Shown here in pieces: positions 11,901 to 23,640 of a stretch of DNA of 64,000 bases (positions are counted from its first letter, which is position 1; each line of letters begins with the position of its first letter). Origin of the DNA: Coriolopsis trogii (Eukaryota; Basidiomycota; Agaricomycetes; Polyporales; Polyporaceae); contig JAHYIO010000031.1 of the NCBI GenBank assembly GCA_020543525.1, positions 1,922,001-1,986,000 on the forward strand, given 5' to 3'. A model generated the notes under the pieces. That model worked only from the letters and a program-made list of their open reading frames with translations, had not been told where the DNA came from and did not search any database. The position numbers were made by a program, and so were the translations under genes.

Positions 11901-13588
11901 TGTTGCCATTGTCCTTGCCTAGCCTCACGGCTGAGCGGCGGGATCAGAGAGCGCTTGGAGTGTATGTTGCTCCTCCATGGTTGTTCCCGTGAGTCGCGAG
12001 ACGGCAGCCGCGCCGAATGCTTCTGACAACGTGGCGCAGTCGAAGAGACATGTGTGGCGTATTAGGACTCCGCAGAAGCTCGAAGCGTGCCGACTATTTG
12101 TGTCGCTGCGGGCACAAGTGAATAGAAGACGAGGCGGGGCCGGGAGGGATGCCCACCTACACCGAGTGAGGGTGACGAAATGCGGGAGAACAATGCTGAT
12201 GGATCATCCTGGAGACAGGGTGGTAAACAGGTCTTCTAGCGTGTCCGTATGGGGCCCGCGCAGGGGAGGTCTGGATGGACACACCGACGTTAACGCCAGG
12301 GTCCGGCCGTGGAACCACCTGAACAGGGGACAGCTGTGAGAAGCTGTTTAGGAAATGCGACACAGATGTCAGTCACACGCCTGGCGTCATGCGCCAAGAA
12401 GGAAGTGCGTGGAGAGACGAGCACACCATGGCCGAGGGAGCAAGAGCGAGGGTTGCTCCTACGGGAACGATCCCGGCCCACGTACGCTCCGGGAAACGCG
12501 GAGGGCTTGTGGAGAGGAGGAGGCATCCACACCGAGGCTGCCGGGCAGCGACTCGCCGCCAGAATATGCGGCAGGGAGGATGGAGTACACAGGGCCACAT
12601 AGACGGTAAGCAGCGTTGACAGGCAGGAGCATGTGAACGGCGTGTGGGCCTAAAGAGGAGTCTGAGGGGTCTCAATCTGGGAAGTAGGTTAGTCTGGGGA
12701 GACGGGGAAGGACCGGAAGTGCAAGTACTTGCCAAACATGCGGACATCCCTGGCGAGCGGGAGATCAGAGAGCTGTACGACGACTCGCATACGCGCGCGG
12801 CGCAGTGATGTGTTCACGCACGCTGGGCGGTGACTCTGGCCGATCCACGACGGGTTAGGACAACTGGGGCTGGCTGCAGCGGATCTGGCGATGCGCGACG
12901 GCGGTACGACGGCTTGTTCAGGAGGCGAGGTGGGTCGGACGACTACCTATGGTGACTGGAAAGGAAGTCGGAATTTGATAACATAAGTGGCGGCCGAGAT
13001 CGTATGGTGGTGATGCCAGAAATTGGTGATGGCCCGGAGAGAGAGGGAGCTGGGGGGAGAAGCAGACGCAGTGCCTGTGGATCGGCACATGGGCCGGTAC
13101 GACGAGCTGGATGATATTGACGTTGGGCGGCGGGAGGGCGTGCGTGGGACGGCGATGGGAGACAGGAGCGGAGGCGGGAGCGGTCGACCGGACGGCGTCT
13201 TGCCCTTGGAATAATTAATTACTTGCGATACCCCGTTTTCGTGCTTCGGCAATAATAACGAGCGGTTTGTTTGGCTCTCAAGCAGTCCACGGTCCGTCCT
13301 CCCCTTCGCCATCGCTCCTCGCCGCCGCCTCCATCCTCTCCATCCTCTCCATCTCCTCCTCCCCGCCAACCCCGGGCCATACGCCTTTCCCAGCCCGCTC
13401 TTCTCTCTCCAGAGCAGTCTGTCCCAGGGCACCCGCCTCATCCCGCCCAGGACGAGCCCCATCGTGCGCACATCCCGCGTACCACCCGCCAGAGTCCATA
13501 CCGTACTCGTGCGTCCCGTACAAATTTCTCCCAGCACTCCCCTGCCGTTCGCTCACCTTCTCTTGCGCTGATCATTAGTGGGAGTCTT
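8905..13588. other. Long gene-poor region upstream of the GATA factor
   Basis: About 4.7 kb without a supportable gene. Frames up to about 190 codons exist on both strands at once, especially at 10.3-12.8 kb, which fits GC-rich non-coding DNA better than genes. A minus-strand frame near 10.46-10.60 kb (LYDLDLEPVRFVGG) looks slightly protein-like but lacks recognisable partners. The last 300 bases before 13589 are strongly C/T-rich, typical of a fungal promoter and 5' leader, and stay open in the GATA frame without an ATG. Confidence 0.35.
11415..11441. repeat. GTCGGC hexanucleotide microsatellite
   Basis: Four to five uninterrupted units of GTCGGC in otherwise non-repetitive GC-rich DNA. Confidence 0.75.
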
Positions 13589-16500
13589 ATGGAACTCCCG
13601 CCAGGCGCTGCTAGAGGCATCACCGACGCACACAAGCAGGCCTGGTCTTCCTCTGGGCGTCCCACCGTAAACACCTCGGCTCTGCCACCCTCGGGCCCAT
13701 CATCTACCCCTCTCAACCTCAGCCCTCCTCCCTCCTCCGTCTCCCAGTCCAACCACTCCTCTCCCTGGGCTCCCCATATTCCCCTCGCCGCATCAGTCCA
13801 CTCTACTCCATTCATGTTGCAGCACACTCTCCCGCCCATGTCCCATCATGGAGACATGTCCTCTCAGCTCGCGTCTTCCTCCTCAGTAGCAAACAACGAC
13901 TGGGGTAATGTCTTCTCTTCACCCTTGGATCCATCCACCTTCCATGCCCTCGCTGCCTCGGGCGTCTTGGGGCCTCCCACAGCAGGTGTGCCTTCAAGCC
14001 TCCCTTCCCGATCTAATCATACCCCGCACGACTATGGCGTCAATCCTCGTACGCAGCCTCTCAACATGAAGGACATCAGTCACCCGTCAATCAACCAGGG
14101 CATGTCTTTGGCGTGGTCAAACGTTTCCTCTCCCTATTCCTCTCCTCCTGCTACTTCCCATAGGGCTTCGCCCATCCACCTCCGTTCCGGCTCCGGTGGA
14201 ACCGTTCCTTTCAACCGTCGCAAGACTCCTCCTGGTGTACCCCAGACGTACGGACCCGTCAACATGCGACACCCCACGTCTTCCATGCCTCTCCCCATGT
14301 CTCCGTTTGACCCTCAGCACGTCTCGAACGAATACGCACACGAACAACAGGGTTCTCTCAGTCGGTCGCTTTCAGGCGCACACATTGCAGGTTCAAGTGG
14401 ACGCGGTAGCATACCGATGGCGTCCGGCCTCGACTCTCGTCTCGATCCGCTCACCCAGAATTTCCACTCCCAACGTTCTTCCTTCGAATACAACTCGCAT
14501 CCTCCCCGCCAGCCAGAGCGCTTCGCGCACGCGATCCCTCCTTCGCTCTGGATGTCCTCCGCCAATATGCCGTCTACCTCGTCCAGTTATTCCGACGGTT
14601 CCTTCCTCTCTCTCAACCCTATGGCTCCCCCTCGACATTCTTCGATATCAGACTCGCTTGTATCATCTAGCCCCACCGCCTTGTCGCTGTACGACTCTGG
14701 CAAGTCGACATCACCTACCTCTGCTTCCAGTCCAAAAGGACGTACGCTTTCCGATATGATGTTCGCCGATTCGTTGTTCTCATCAAGACCTTCCGTGGCC
14801 GATAAATCCGGCCCGCAACCATACGCTTCGCCCAGAGTGTCAGGTTCTCCAGATCTGAAGTCCGTCGATCTGTCAGGCGTAGATGCCGATCCGGAGAAGA
14901 TGGCGAAAGAGGATCCACTGGCGACGCAGGTGTGGAAGATGTACGCCCGTCAGAAGGCGACGCTGCCGCACGCACAGAGGATGGAGAACTTGACGTGGAG
15001 GATGATGGCTTTGGCGTTGAAGAAGAAGAAGGAAGAGGAAGGGAAGGAGCGAGAGAGAGCGAGAGAGAGGGGTCAGGACCGAGAAACGGACGCTCAGAGA
15101 GAGGATGGCCCGGGATCCGTTCGTCTGCGCGGTGAGAACGCGGAGGAAGGCCCGGCAAGTCCTTCCGGTGGGGCGGACGCGTCTCAGGAGACGGAGAGAG
15201 GGAGAACGATTGATAAAGGGAAGGCGAGAGTGCAGGTCGTTGGTTTTGACGGCGCGAACCAGGACGGGTCAGACGAGAACGAGTGCGTATGAGCTCACAT
15301 TGCGCCATTTACCGTCCGGCTGAGATACGTTTACCACCCATTAGCGAAGTGCCGATGGACTGGCGTGCTATCAGCAGGTCCCGTTCCCGAGCGCCTATGG
15401 ACTGGCGACCTGCAAGTCGCTCTCGTTCACGACCACCCGTGGGCGGTATGTCCGATCTGCAGAACCAATTCAAGTTCCCCTCGCCTTCGCCACCCAAGCG
15501 CGATGTCGCGTCTTCCGGTATTCCCATTCCTGGCTCGTCAGCGGGGCGTCGGAGTCCCCACTCCTCACATCCGTCTCAGCTGATGCTCCCCGCCGTCTTC
15601 GAGTCGACGGGGGAGCATCGCGCGCAGTTCAGCAATCTTGACTCGTTTTCTCTGCTTCACAGTCCCGTGGGCCATCCGTCCTCGCTGCCGTCTACCGGGA
15701 TCCTCGCCCGTGCCTCGGCATCGACGCTCCCATCTCCGGAGACCAAGACGTTCCCGAAGCACGTCAGGAAGACGAGCTTCGACCACACTGTCGCCAAAGA
15801 GGGCATATTCACAGGTGTAAGTGGCCGTCATCAGGTTAATGGCAAACCCAGATCGCCTGAAGGTCTTGTTGGAACGAAGCGGCGCGCCGACGCACCTCAC
15901 GCGGAAAGCATGTTGCGTGCTGATCCCCCGGCAGGTATCGACCTCCCTCCGCCTATGGAGGCGAAGGATTTGGAGCACTATCATAGGGAGAGCCCTTTCC
16001 CGACGGCTCGTTTCAGCTTCTCGGTTCCTGCCCCCAACCCTTACGAGTCGTTCTTCGACCTCTCGGGCAACACGGCGAACTCGTTAGGACCCAGCCTGTC
16101 GTCGTCAGTGCCGCCACATAAGGACGACCACCACTCTAGTCTCTCCTTCTCCGATTCCTTACGACCATCGCTGAACGGGACATACTCGCCCCGCGTCGGT
16201 GTGGTCAACGAGGGCATGTCTGCCGCGGCCGCTGCATCCGCTGCTGCCGTGGCCGAGACCTACGCGCAATTCAACATGGGACTGGAGGACATGCAGTTGA
16301 TGAACATGCTGTATGCTAGCCACGGCGGCCACGATCTCGGTGGGCCGATGGGCAACAACACCGGTTCGTTCACCGTCGATCCTACGCAGATTCTCCCGCT
16401 CGAGCATGCCGAGTTCCACCCCAGTCCGTCGAGCGACGGGTGGGGCAACGGCGTCGGGTCTAGCTCGAATGCGTCGCCGGAGCCGTACAACGTCTCGAAC

Positions 16501-17342
16501 GCGTCGACGCCGCCGTCTGTGGACGGCCAGGCGGGGGGCTCGCGCAACGCACAGCAGCCGCGGAAGATGGCGTCGACGAAGCGCGTGCAGGAGTCGGCTG
16601 CGAGGGCCGGCGCGAGCGGTGCGCAGCGCAAAGGGTACGTGGCTTGTTAGCTTGTGACCTTGTGTCGTCGGTGGGGGTTGGAAGCTTATCGGACGGACGG
16701 TACGATCAGGAGCACGCCAGAGCTTGGGAGCGGTTCGGGTGGTCAAGCACGGATCGTGGGTGAAGAGGGCGATTCGGCACCGACGGTGTGCACTAATTGT
16801 CAGACGACGATCACACCCTTGTGGCGTCGAGACCCTGAGGGGCAGCCTCTTTGTACGTCTTCGCGTCTCTTGTCTCGTCGATGTTGTGTTGCTTACTGGT
16901 GCGCCGGACAGGCAACGCATGTGGGTTGTTTTATGTGAGCACCCATTTATTCTCACTTCGGCCGGACTCAGAGCTAATGCGGTTTGCAGAAACTCCACGG
17001 TGTTGTGCGACCGTTGTCGCTCAAGACAGACGTCATCAAGAAGAGGTACGTGGACCACTTGCTTGAGTGAGAACGCGGTTCATTCAACGGGTCTTTCATA
17101 GAAACCGCGCCTCTGGCACTCCCCACGGTACATCGAGGAAGAACAACTCGAACCTGCCGAAGATTGCCGCAAACGCGAACCGACCACGGGCTTCGACAAC
17201 GAGCTCGATGCCGTCCAACACCCGTCTCTCGCCCGCAAGTCGAGTGGGAGCGGCCGCGTCGGGCTCGATGAAGCGGCAGCGACGGACTTCCACGAGTGCG
17301 CAGTTACAGTCTTCGTCGTCGAAAGACGGCGGTGGGGCTTAG
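13589..17342 (+). CDS. GATA transcription factor, AreA/Nit2 type
   Basis: Nuclear DNA-binding regulator; AreA/Nit2 proteins activate nitrogen-scavenging genes when ammonium and glutamine are scarce. The protein of about 1,130 residues starts [10 protein letters not shown], the first in-frame ATG after a C/T-rich leader. A Ser/Pro-rich low-complexity region comes first, then the conserved AreA N-terminal motif ([31 protein letters not shown]) near residue 460. An intron is followed by a tandem repeat (MDWRxxSRSRSRxP twice), more Ser-rich sequence and an Ala-rich run. The single zinc finger is CX2CX17CX2[22 protein letters not shown] then [20 protein letters not shown] and TDVIKKRNR, virtually the AreA sequence. 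The finger is cut by two introns, after QPL and after LFY. A Ser-rich tail ends KDGGGA. Family is secure; its target genes are unknown. Confidence 0.93.
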
Positions 17343-17721
17343 GCCCTCTGGGGCAAGTTGCTGCTTGCTGCTGTTAGTTGTGTGCTGGGGATTACCGCGT
17401 ATAATTCTGTGCTCCTCGTTGTTGTGTGTTGTTCTCTAACATCCATGCCTGTAATCTGTCCTAGACCTTGTGTAGCTGCTGCTGGCTCCCGTTCCGATGC
17501 ACGACCTCACTCCCCCCACATGTCTCCCTCCCCTTCTTCCGCTCATTTACGAGGGCTCCGAGTTAGTTGTACGATCATCCGATGCGCGCATGCTGTAGAG
17601 ATGTTATAGATTATTGTCCAACGATGGCCCGTAGTAGTAGTTTTCCAATCTGCTGAATGCGATGGGGCGGAGGATGTTCAAACGATCGCGTCGGGCGGGT
17701 GGCGGAAATTGAGGGAGCTGA
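17343..17721. other. Intergenic region, GATA factor to Sec7 gene
   Basis: Must contain the GATA gene 3' UTR, the promoter of the Sec7 gene and probably its first short exon, which I could not define. ATGs at 17625, 17657, 17662 and 17723 all meet stops unless spliced. Confidence 0.4.
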
Positions 17722-20700
17722 AATGAGTGTGTGACCAGCCAATCAAGACCGAGCCGCACCTTGCGCCTGGACGGCGACGACCTCGCCAACACTGCCCGTC
17801 ACCCTCAGTCAACCCTGGCGTCCCTCTTCAGGCAGCACTCACCGCGGTCACCGGTGCCGCCGTCGTCATTTCCGTCTGGTCTCCAGCCGGTTGGGTCGAA
17901 GGACGTTCATGGAACCTCAGGCAGACGGAATTCACGCACTGAGCTAGATTTTGAGGAGGCTCTTCACGCCGGGGGAACGGTCTTGCTCAGAGAGGGCTTC
18001 GACGTGGATGAGCTCGGCGGCGCAGACCTCTCAAACGCCTCCATCACACTTTCTCCGTCGCCCCCACAGCGGGGCTACCTCGGTCTCCAGCCATCCACAC
18101 CCATCATTGTACCGCCTACGCCCTCGCCCGGGAACAGCAGTTCACGTCAGGGCGCAGCAACTGACCTAACGCCGCCATCCTCGTCGACCAGCGAGGTGTT
18201 TTACGACGCGCCGGAGGATATCGAGTACCAGACGAGGCGGCGTTCCATGTATCGCGCGCCTGGAACGGCGAGCAGCCCCGATCTCGCCACCCTTCTCCGC
18301 AAGGCGAAGGAACGGAGTGGGGTGGGAGGGAGCAAGGACGGGAAGAAGAACAGCGTGTCGTCGCGAGAACGTACGTGCTTTGCTTGCTTTGTTTCTGTCG
18401 CGTCTAGCCCCCGAATGCACCCTCACGTTCACGTTCACAACACGGTATATTATACGGACGACGACAGCGCAATCGCCTGCGTCGTCTGTGCAGGTCACCC
18501 CGTTGGGCAAGGGCAAGATGCGGTCATCCCAGAACCTGGCTGCGCAGAGAGAGGCTGCTGTCGGGGCCAGTCCTGATTGGGTTCTCGCCAGCCCGCGTTC
18601 GTTCGGGACCATGAAGGAGGGCAAGCCCGCAAAATCGTCCGTGCGCGCGAAGACGTCTGCGTTTTTGGGCAAGATGTTGGGAGGCGGTACCACACGGGAG
18701 CGATCTGTGAGTCCCGTCCTGTCCTCTGTATTCGCCTTCCCTTTGAGGTGACGGGTGCGTATTCCGGATACTGTAGCGTACCCTCACCTCCTCCCCATCC
18801 TCGGCTTCGATCGCGACCTACTCCAATTCGCCCTTATTTGACGCCTTCCCGCCTCCTGTGCCGCCATTACCTAAGGACGCGCGGATGCCCGTCCCCGCCC
18901 CAGCCGACACAGCCGACGTGTTCACCGCTCCCACCCCCAGTGACGAGAAGCCCCTCCCCGCCATCAGGGACAGCGACCAGCGTTCGGAAAAGACGGACAT
19001 CTCTGACGACTTGTCGATGGTCATGGTCGATACTCCAGTTCAGCAACAGTGCTCACGAACACCCTCGCCCACACAGACGGTCAAAGAGCGACCTGGCAAG
19101 CATGTCAAAGCCCCGAGTAGGAGCAAGCGGAGGAGCATGAGCGTGAGCGACGCCGAGCTCAAGAGAGTCATGAACGCAGGCGCGGCCCCGAGCCCTTTGC
19201 GCATCTCAGCTGACATGAAGCCAATGGAGGGTTCTCCGGGATGGGGCACCCGCCTGGAGGGGATACTGTCAGAATTCAAAGGTGAATTGGAGGGGCTCGA
19301 GATCCGACCTACTTCGTTCGATCTGCGGGATCCTACGACACCATCGAAACGTCCTCTCAACTCTCGCGCCCATAGCGACACTATCACTCCTTTGTCCGCT
19401 CCTGCAAACATAACGCGAATGCCCAGGTCTGCGACTTCTCCACCACCCGAAATCAGCACGCCTGCTGTAACTCTTCATTCTGTCTCTGGTGGGGAGGAAT
19501 CGCTCGTGACTGCGGGTCCCTCGTCCTCTACCACCCCTAAACCGGACGCTGCTGAAGCGACCCCTATTGTGCCCCCTCGTTCATCTTCTCTCAACTCTCC
19601 ACTCCGACCTCGTACCGGCTCTAATGCTGGTAGCTTCCAGCGAGGGAACAATCTCAAGTTTGGTCCACGGTCACCTCCTCCGACTCGATACAGCGCCCTG
19701 CCGAGCTTGCACCACGTTCATTCTGCTTCCCGAGATTCAAATAGACTCCGCGTACAACATCGGTCCACTGCTTCCGCCTCGGAGCCGTCACTCATTCCGG
19801 ACCGAGATGACAACCGTGTCTGTGAGTATTCTCTATTGTCATCTCTCTCCACTCAATGGTCTTGCTGACCCCCACCCAGTACCCGGCCTCTCGGCGGCGT
19901 CCCAGCAGGACCTCACCACTAACGACCTCGTTCCGAACCGTTACTCGTTACGGCATTCGCCCTCGCAGCACGAGGACACGGCCGAACTGGACAGCAGGGG
20001 CAGGGAGCTCGCCGCGCGTTGTTGGGCTGAGGATGAGGAGTTCTTGCCAAAGGACAAGATCGCGGAGTGGCTCGGTGGCCAGTGAGTAGACTATGCTTCC
20101 CAACACCTAGGCAGACGTTCAACGTTCGTGCAGGGGCGTTATTAACAAGACTACGCTGCGGCACTACATCAATAAGTTCGACTTCTCAACTCTCCGACTG
20201 GATCAGGCGTTCAGGTTCGTTCATTTGCCGTAATTCAGCGTTTCGATACGAGCCTGAATGTTGTTCCACGCTAGGCGACTCTGCGCGAAGCTCTATTTGA
20301 AGGCTGAAACGCAGCAAGTGGACCGTATCCTCGAGGAGTTTGCGCGGCGCTACTGGGAGTGCAACCCGACAACCGTTCTCGGCAACGCAAGTGAGTCGCC
20401 CTGCACGTTGCATTCTGTGGAGGGTCGTGAGCTGACCGTCCCCAATCAGGCGTCATCCATGCGGTTGCTTATTCGGTCCTCCTCCTGAACACCGACCTCC
20501 ATGTCGCCGAGTTGGCCAACCGCATGTCCAGGAACCAGTTCGTTCGGAACACGATGACCACCATCCAGCTTCAATTGCAACCGAGCGGCATGGCCTCGAG
20601 CACTGACCTCACGAATGACGACTGGAGCAGCGTCCGTGGCAGTTCGGAGCCTGGCGACCTTCCGGGTAACACCGTTCGCGCTCGCGCGAAACGGAGCGAC

Positions 20701-22790
20701 AGCATCACTAGCTGGAACAGCGTTACCAGGGAGGCGCTCGTTCCGTCTTCCGGCACACTCGTGAATTCATCCGGGCAGCTCACGTTGGCATCGTCTGACC
20801 CACCGGGGCCTTCCTCAGCAAACCAGAGTTCGGTGTCCGTTGGCGCGTCGAGCAATGCAGAGGGCAAGCAGAGCCAAGAGATGAACCCGCCACCGCCTCC
20901 CGCTGCGAGCAGCTCCTCTGCTCCCGCGGGGTCGTCCGCGGTCGTCTACGATCGCAACTGGGAGTCGGAAATAGAAAACATGCTCAAGGTTGGTTTCCAT
21001 CTCTTGTATGCCAAGTTCGAGACACTGAAGCAATCTTGTGTAGGAAATCTATAATGCTGTCAAGGCCCAGCAGATTCTCTTGCCTATTGGCGGCAACCTG
21101 ATGGCGAGATCCTCAACGTCATCGCTCACACCGCACGGTGCGGTGCTCCGGACTCGGAGCGTACGGGCACAACAAGATCGCCTGACCACTCTCAAGCGCG
21201 GGAGCATACGAGGGCTACAGTCGATTCTGGGTACCCAGGGGCATAGTCCGTATAGCAGCGGAAGTAGTCTCGATGGTCGCGCGAGCCCAGCACCGAGCTT
21301 TGCGACCTCCAACGAGGTGCGTGAGACTGGAGACTCACGCCAGGACGCATTAATGCTGATGTATTGAATCTAGGGCATCGGTTCCGCCGTCTCCTTCCTG
21401 GCTCCCGCGCTCGGATTCGCGTCGAATCTGTCCCATACCATCATCAGGGAACAAAGAGAGGATGACGAGCACAGTATCCGCAGTGACGACTCTTCAACGG
21501 ACATTAGTATCACGGATGAGGAACTTGCGCTGCTCGGACCTCCCTGGGCGAAGGAGGGCATGTTATGCCGGAAACAGTACTGGGAGAGCACGGGTAAGCG
21601 CGCGAAGTCGAAAACGTGGATGGACGTGTTCGTCGTCATCCAGAAAGGCGAGTTGAGCATGTTCACCTTTGGCAACAACGGCTTGGGAGGCGCCGGCGTG
21701 GTGGGTGGTGGCAACTGGCTGGTGAGCACTCTTCGGTCAATCTGCAGTGCGGATATGTTGTAATGTCCGTGTAGGAAAACGCTACGCCTGTGGGCACGAT
21801 CATGCTTGCCCACTCACTCGCTCACGCACTTCCGCCGCCTGGCTACAACCGGCAACGCCCACACTGCATGGTGCTCACGCTTGCGAACGGGGGCGTGTAC
21901 TTCTTCCAGGCTGGGACGGAGGAGCTTGTGAACGAGTGGGTGTCGACATGCAACTATTGGGCTGCCCGGCAGAGCAAGGAGCCCCTCGTCGGCGGTGTGT
22001 CGAACATGGAGTACGGCTGGAATCGCGTGGCGGTCGACCCGATCACGCGCGTGCGGTCGATGTCGGAGGACGACTACTCGATGCGGGACAGCGACAGTCA
22101 GAGTGTGCGCAGCGGGCGTAGCCGGTTAAAGGACATGGCGGCGACGGTGCGCGCGGACAAGTCGCCGTGGGCGGATAGGACGTTCATCAACGAGTGGAAG
22201 CCGCCATTGCCGCCGTCCGTGCCGAGCATGCACGACGAGGAGACGCAGCTGGAGGCGTTGCAGAAACATGTCGCGCATCTCAAGGAGGACTTGCAGAGGC
22301 ATAATGAACTGAGGACCCCGATGACCCAGTTGGTGAGTGTGGCTGCTCCGCTGGCGTGGATGTCATGCTCCTTCTGCTGCGGTTTCCGTGATTGCTGTAT
22401 GTGTGGATTGCATACTGACGCGTGGATTGATGACAGTATGCTCCCCGGTCGTCGAACGCTATCAAAGCGCAACAGAACTGGGAGAAGAAGTCGCAGTATC
22501 TGCTGACGGAGATCGTCAAGTACGAATCGTACATCGACTCGCTGCAGGCTGCGATGTCACTCAGGCTCAAGAAGCGAGGCGAGAAGGCGCTCGAGAAGGC
22601 GTTAGTGGCGAATTCGCCCAGCCCAGATGAGACGGCGGGCCTCAAGGCGCGGTGGAAGGGCCAACCGGATGAAGACACGATCGAGGAGAGCGAAGAGCCC
22701 CCGCCGAGCGCGGGGTTCCCCCCATCGCCGGTGCGCATGTCTCATCGACGAGAGGTGGCGCAAGACGGTGAGGACGGGGACGACCAGTAG
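17722..22790 (+). CDS. Sec7-PH domain ARF guanine nucleotide exchange factor (Syt1/EFA6-like)
   Basis: Exchange factor family for ARF GTPases in vesicle traffic at the Golgi and plasma membrane. The first usable frame opens at 17722 after a stop and lacks an ATG, so the true 5' end lies upstream in an unresolved exon. A long Ser/Pro-rich region (17.7-19.95 kb) precedes the Sec7 domain (about 19.98-20.57 kb): CWAEDEEFLPKDKIAEWLGG, then INKTTLRHYINKFDF, AETQQVDRILEEFARRYWECNP and the signature YSVLLLNTDLH. Its helices match ARNO, but the glutamic finger of the LGE motif is replaced by LGG. A PH domain follows (about 21.54-21.97 kb): KEGMLCRKQYWES, KTWMDVFVVIQKGELSMF, and FFQAGTEELVNEWVSTCNYWAA. 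The C-terminal part is coiled-coil-like (QLEALQKHVAHLKEDLQRH). There are about ten introns with good frame continuity. Confidence 0.88.
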
Positions 22791-23640
22791 GGAGGTGACG
22801 GCAGACCCAACAGCACATAATGTTTCCGGATCCCTTTTTCTTATGCGTATGATTGCGAAGAGAGGCGGAAGGGAGGTTTTTGTATACATGTCGAGAGCAC
22901 GAAGTAGGAACCTATGATCTTGTGGAGTATTAATATCTTCTTTTTCTGTTCATTCTTGTGACGCACACACATATTCTACTTGGATACCCATTGGGCGGCA
23001 TGTAATACCTCGATGATGAATTACTATATGTATATGCCTGCATCGCCAGCGAAATGGATTTCTCAGGATGGAGGGGTGGCGAAGGGCAAATCTGCCCGAT
23101 TTCGGGAAGAAGATGCGGAGATGAGGGGCGATGTCATACACAAGCTAGAGACGGCATCGGTGAATCGCGACAGTTATTGTAACGACACGTGACAGCTGAC
23201 GGCGCTAGCCCTGGTGTTGAGTAGACAGGGATCTAGATCTCGGACCCGTCTCGATTGCCGTTCGATCAATATCTGTGGTTTGCTTGCTTGGGAGGCGGTG
23301 CCGGTACAACATACATGGTCGCGCTGAGGATGATCTCGACGTTCAGTAGTACGCCCTCCGCAGCGCGGACAATCAGGCCGCACGGCGCAAAATGCAGACT
23401 ATTTTCGTGCAGGTGGAGCGAAAAAGATGGGAGAACTGCCCCCGAGGCAGTATCCGGGGTCCCCAGCCAACACATAAACGGTGCCGCGCGCTGCGATCCA
23501 GCCTTTCTGCGAGCCTTGTCCTCCCCTCCGTCGTTCGTTCCATTCCCTACCGCGTTCCAGGCAGTACAAAGCCTCCCCGGCTCCTCGTCTCTCCACATCC
23601 TCGCTCTCGCTAGACGAAGCCCGCACACGCTCTCTACAAC
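22791..23640. other. Intergenic region before the small secreted protein
   Basis: Holds the Sec7 gene 3' UTR and the promoter of the next gene. Nothing else recognised. Confidence 0.4.

Noticed and set aside
13271..13588. Upstream extension of the GATA factor by 106 residues
   Set aside because: The open frame begins with TTG, is a Pro/Ser translation of a C/T-rich leader and has no ATG before 13589.
17731..17733. GTG as the start codon of the Sec7-PH gene
   Set aside because: Nuclear fungal genes start at ATG; the true first exon is more likely upstream and spliced, though I could not define it.
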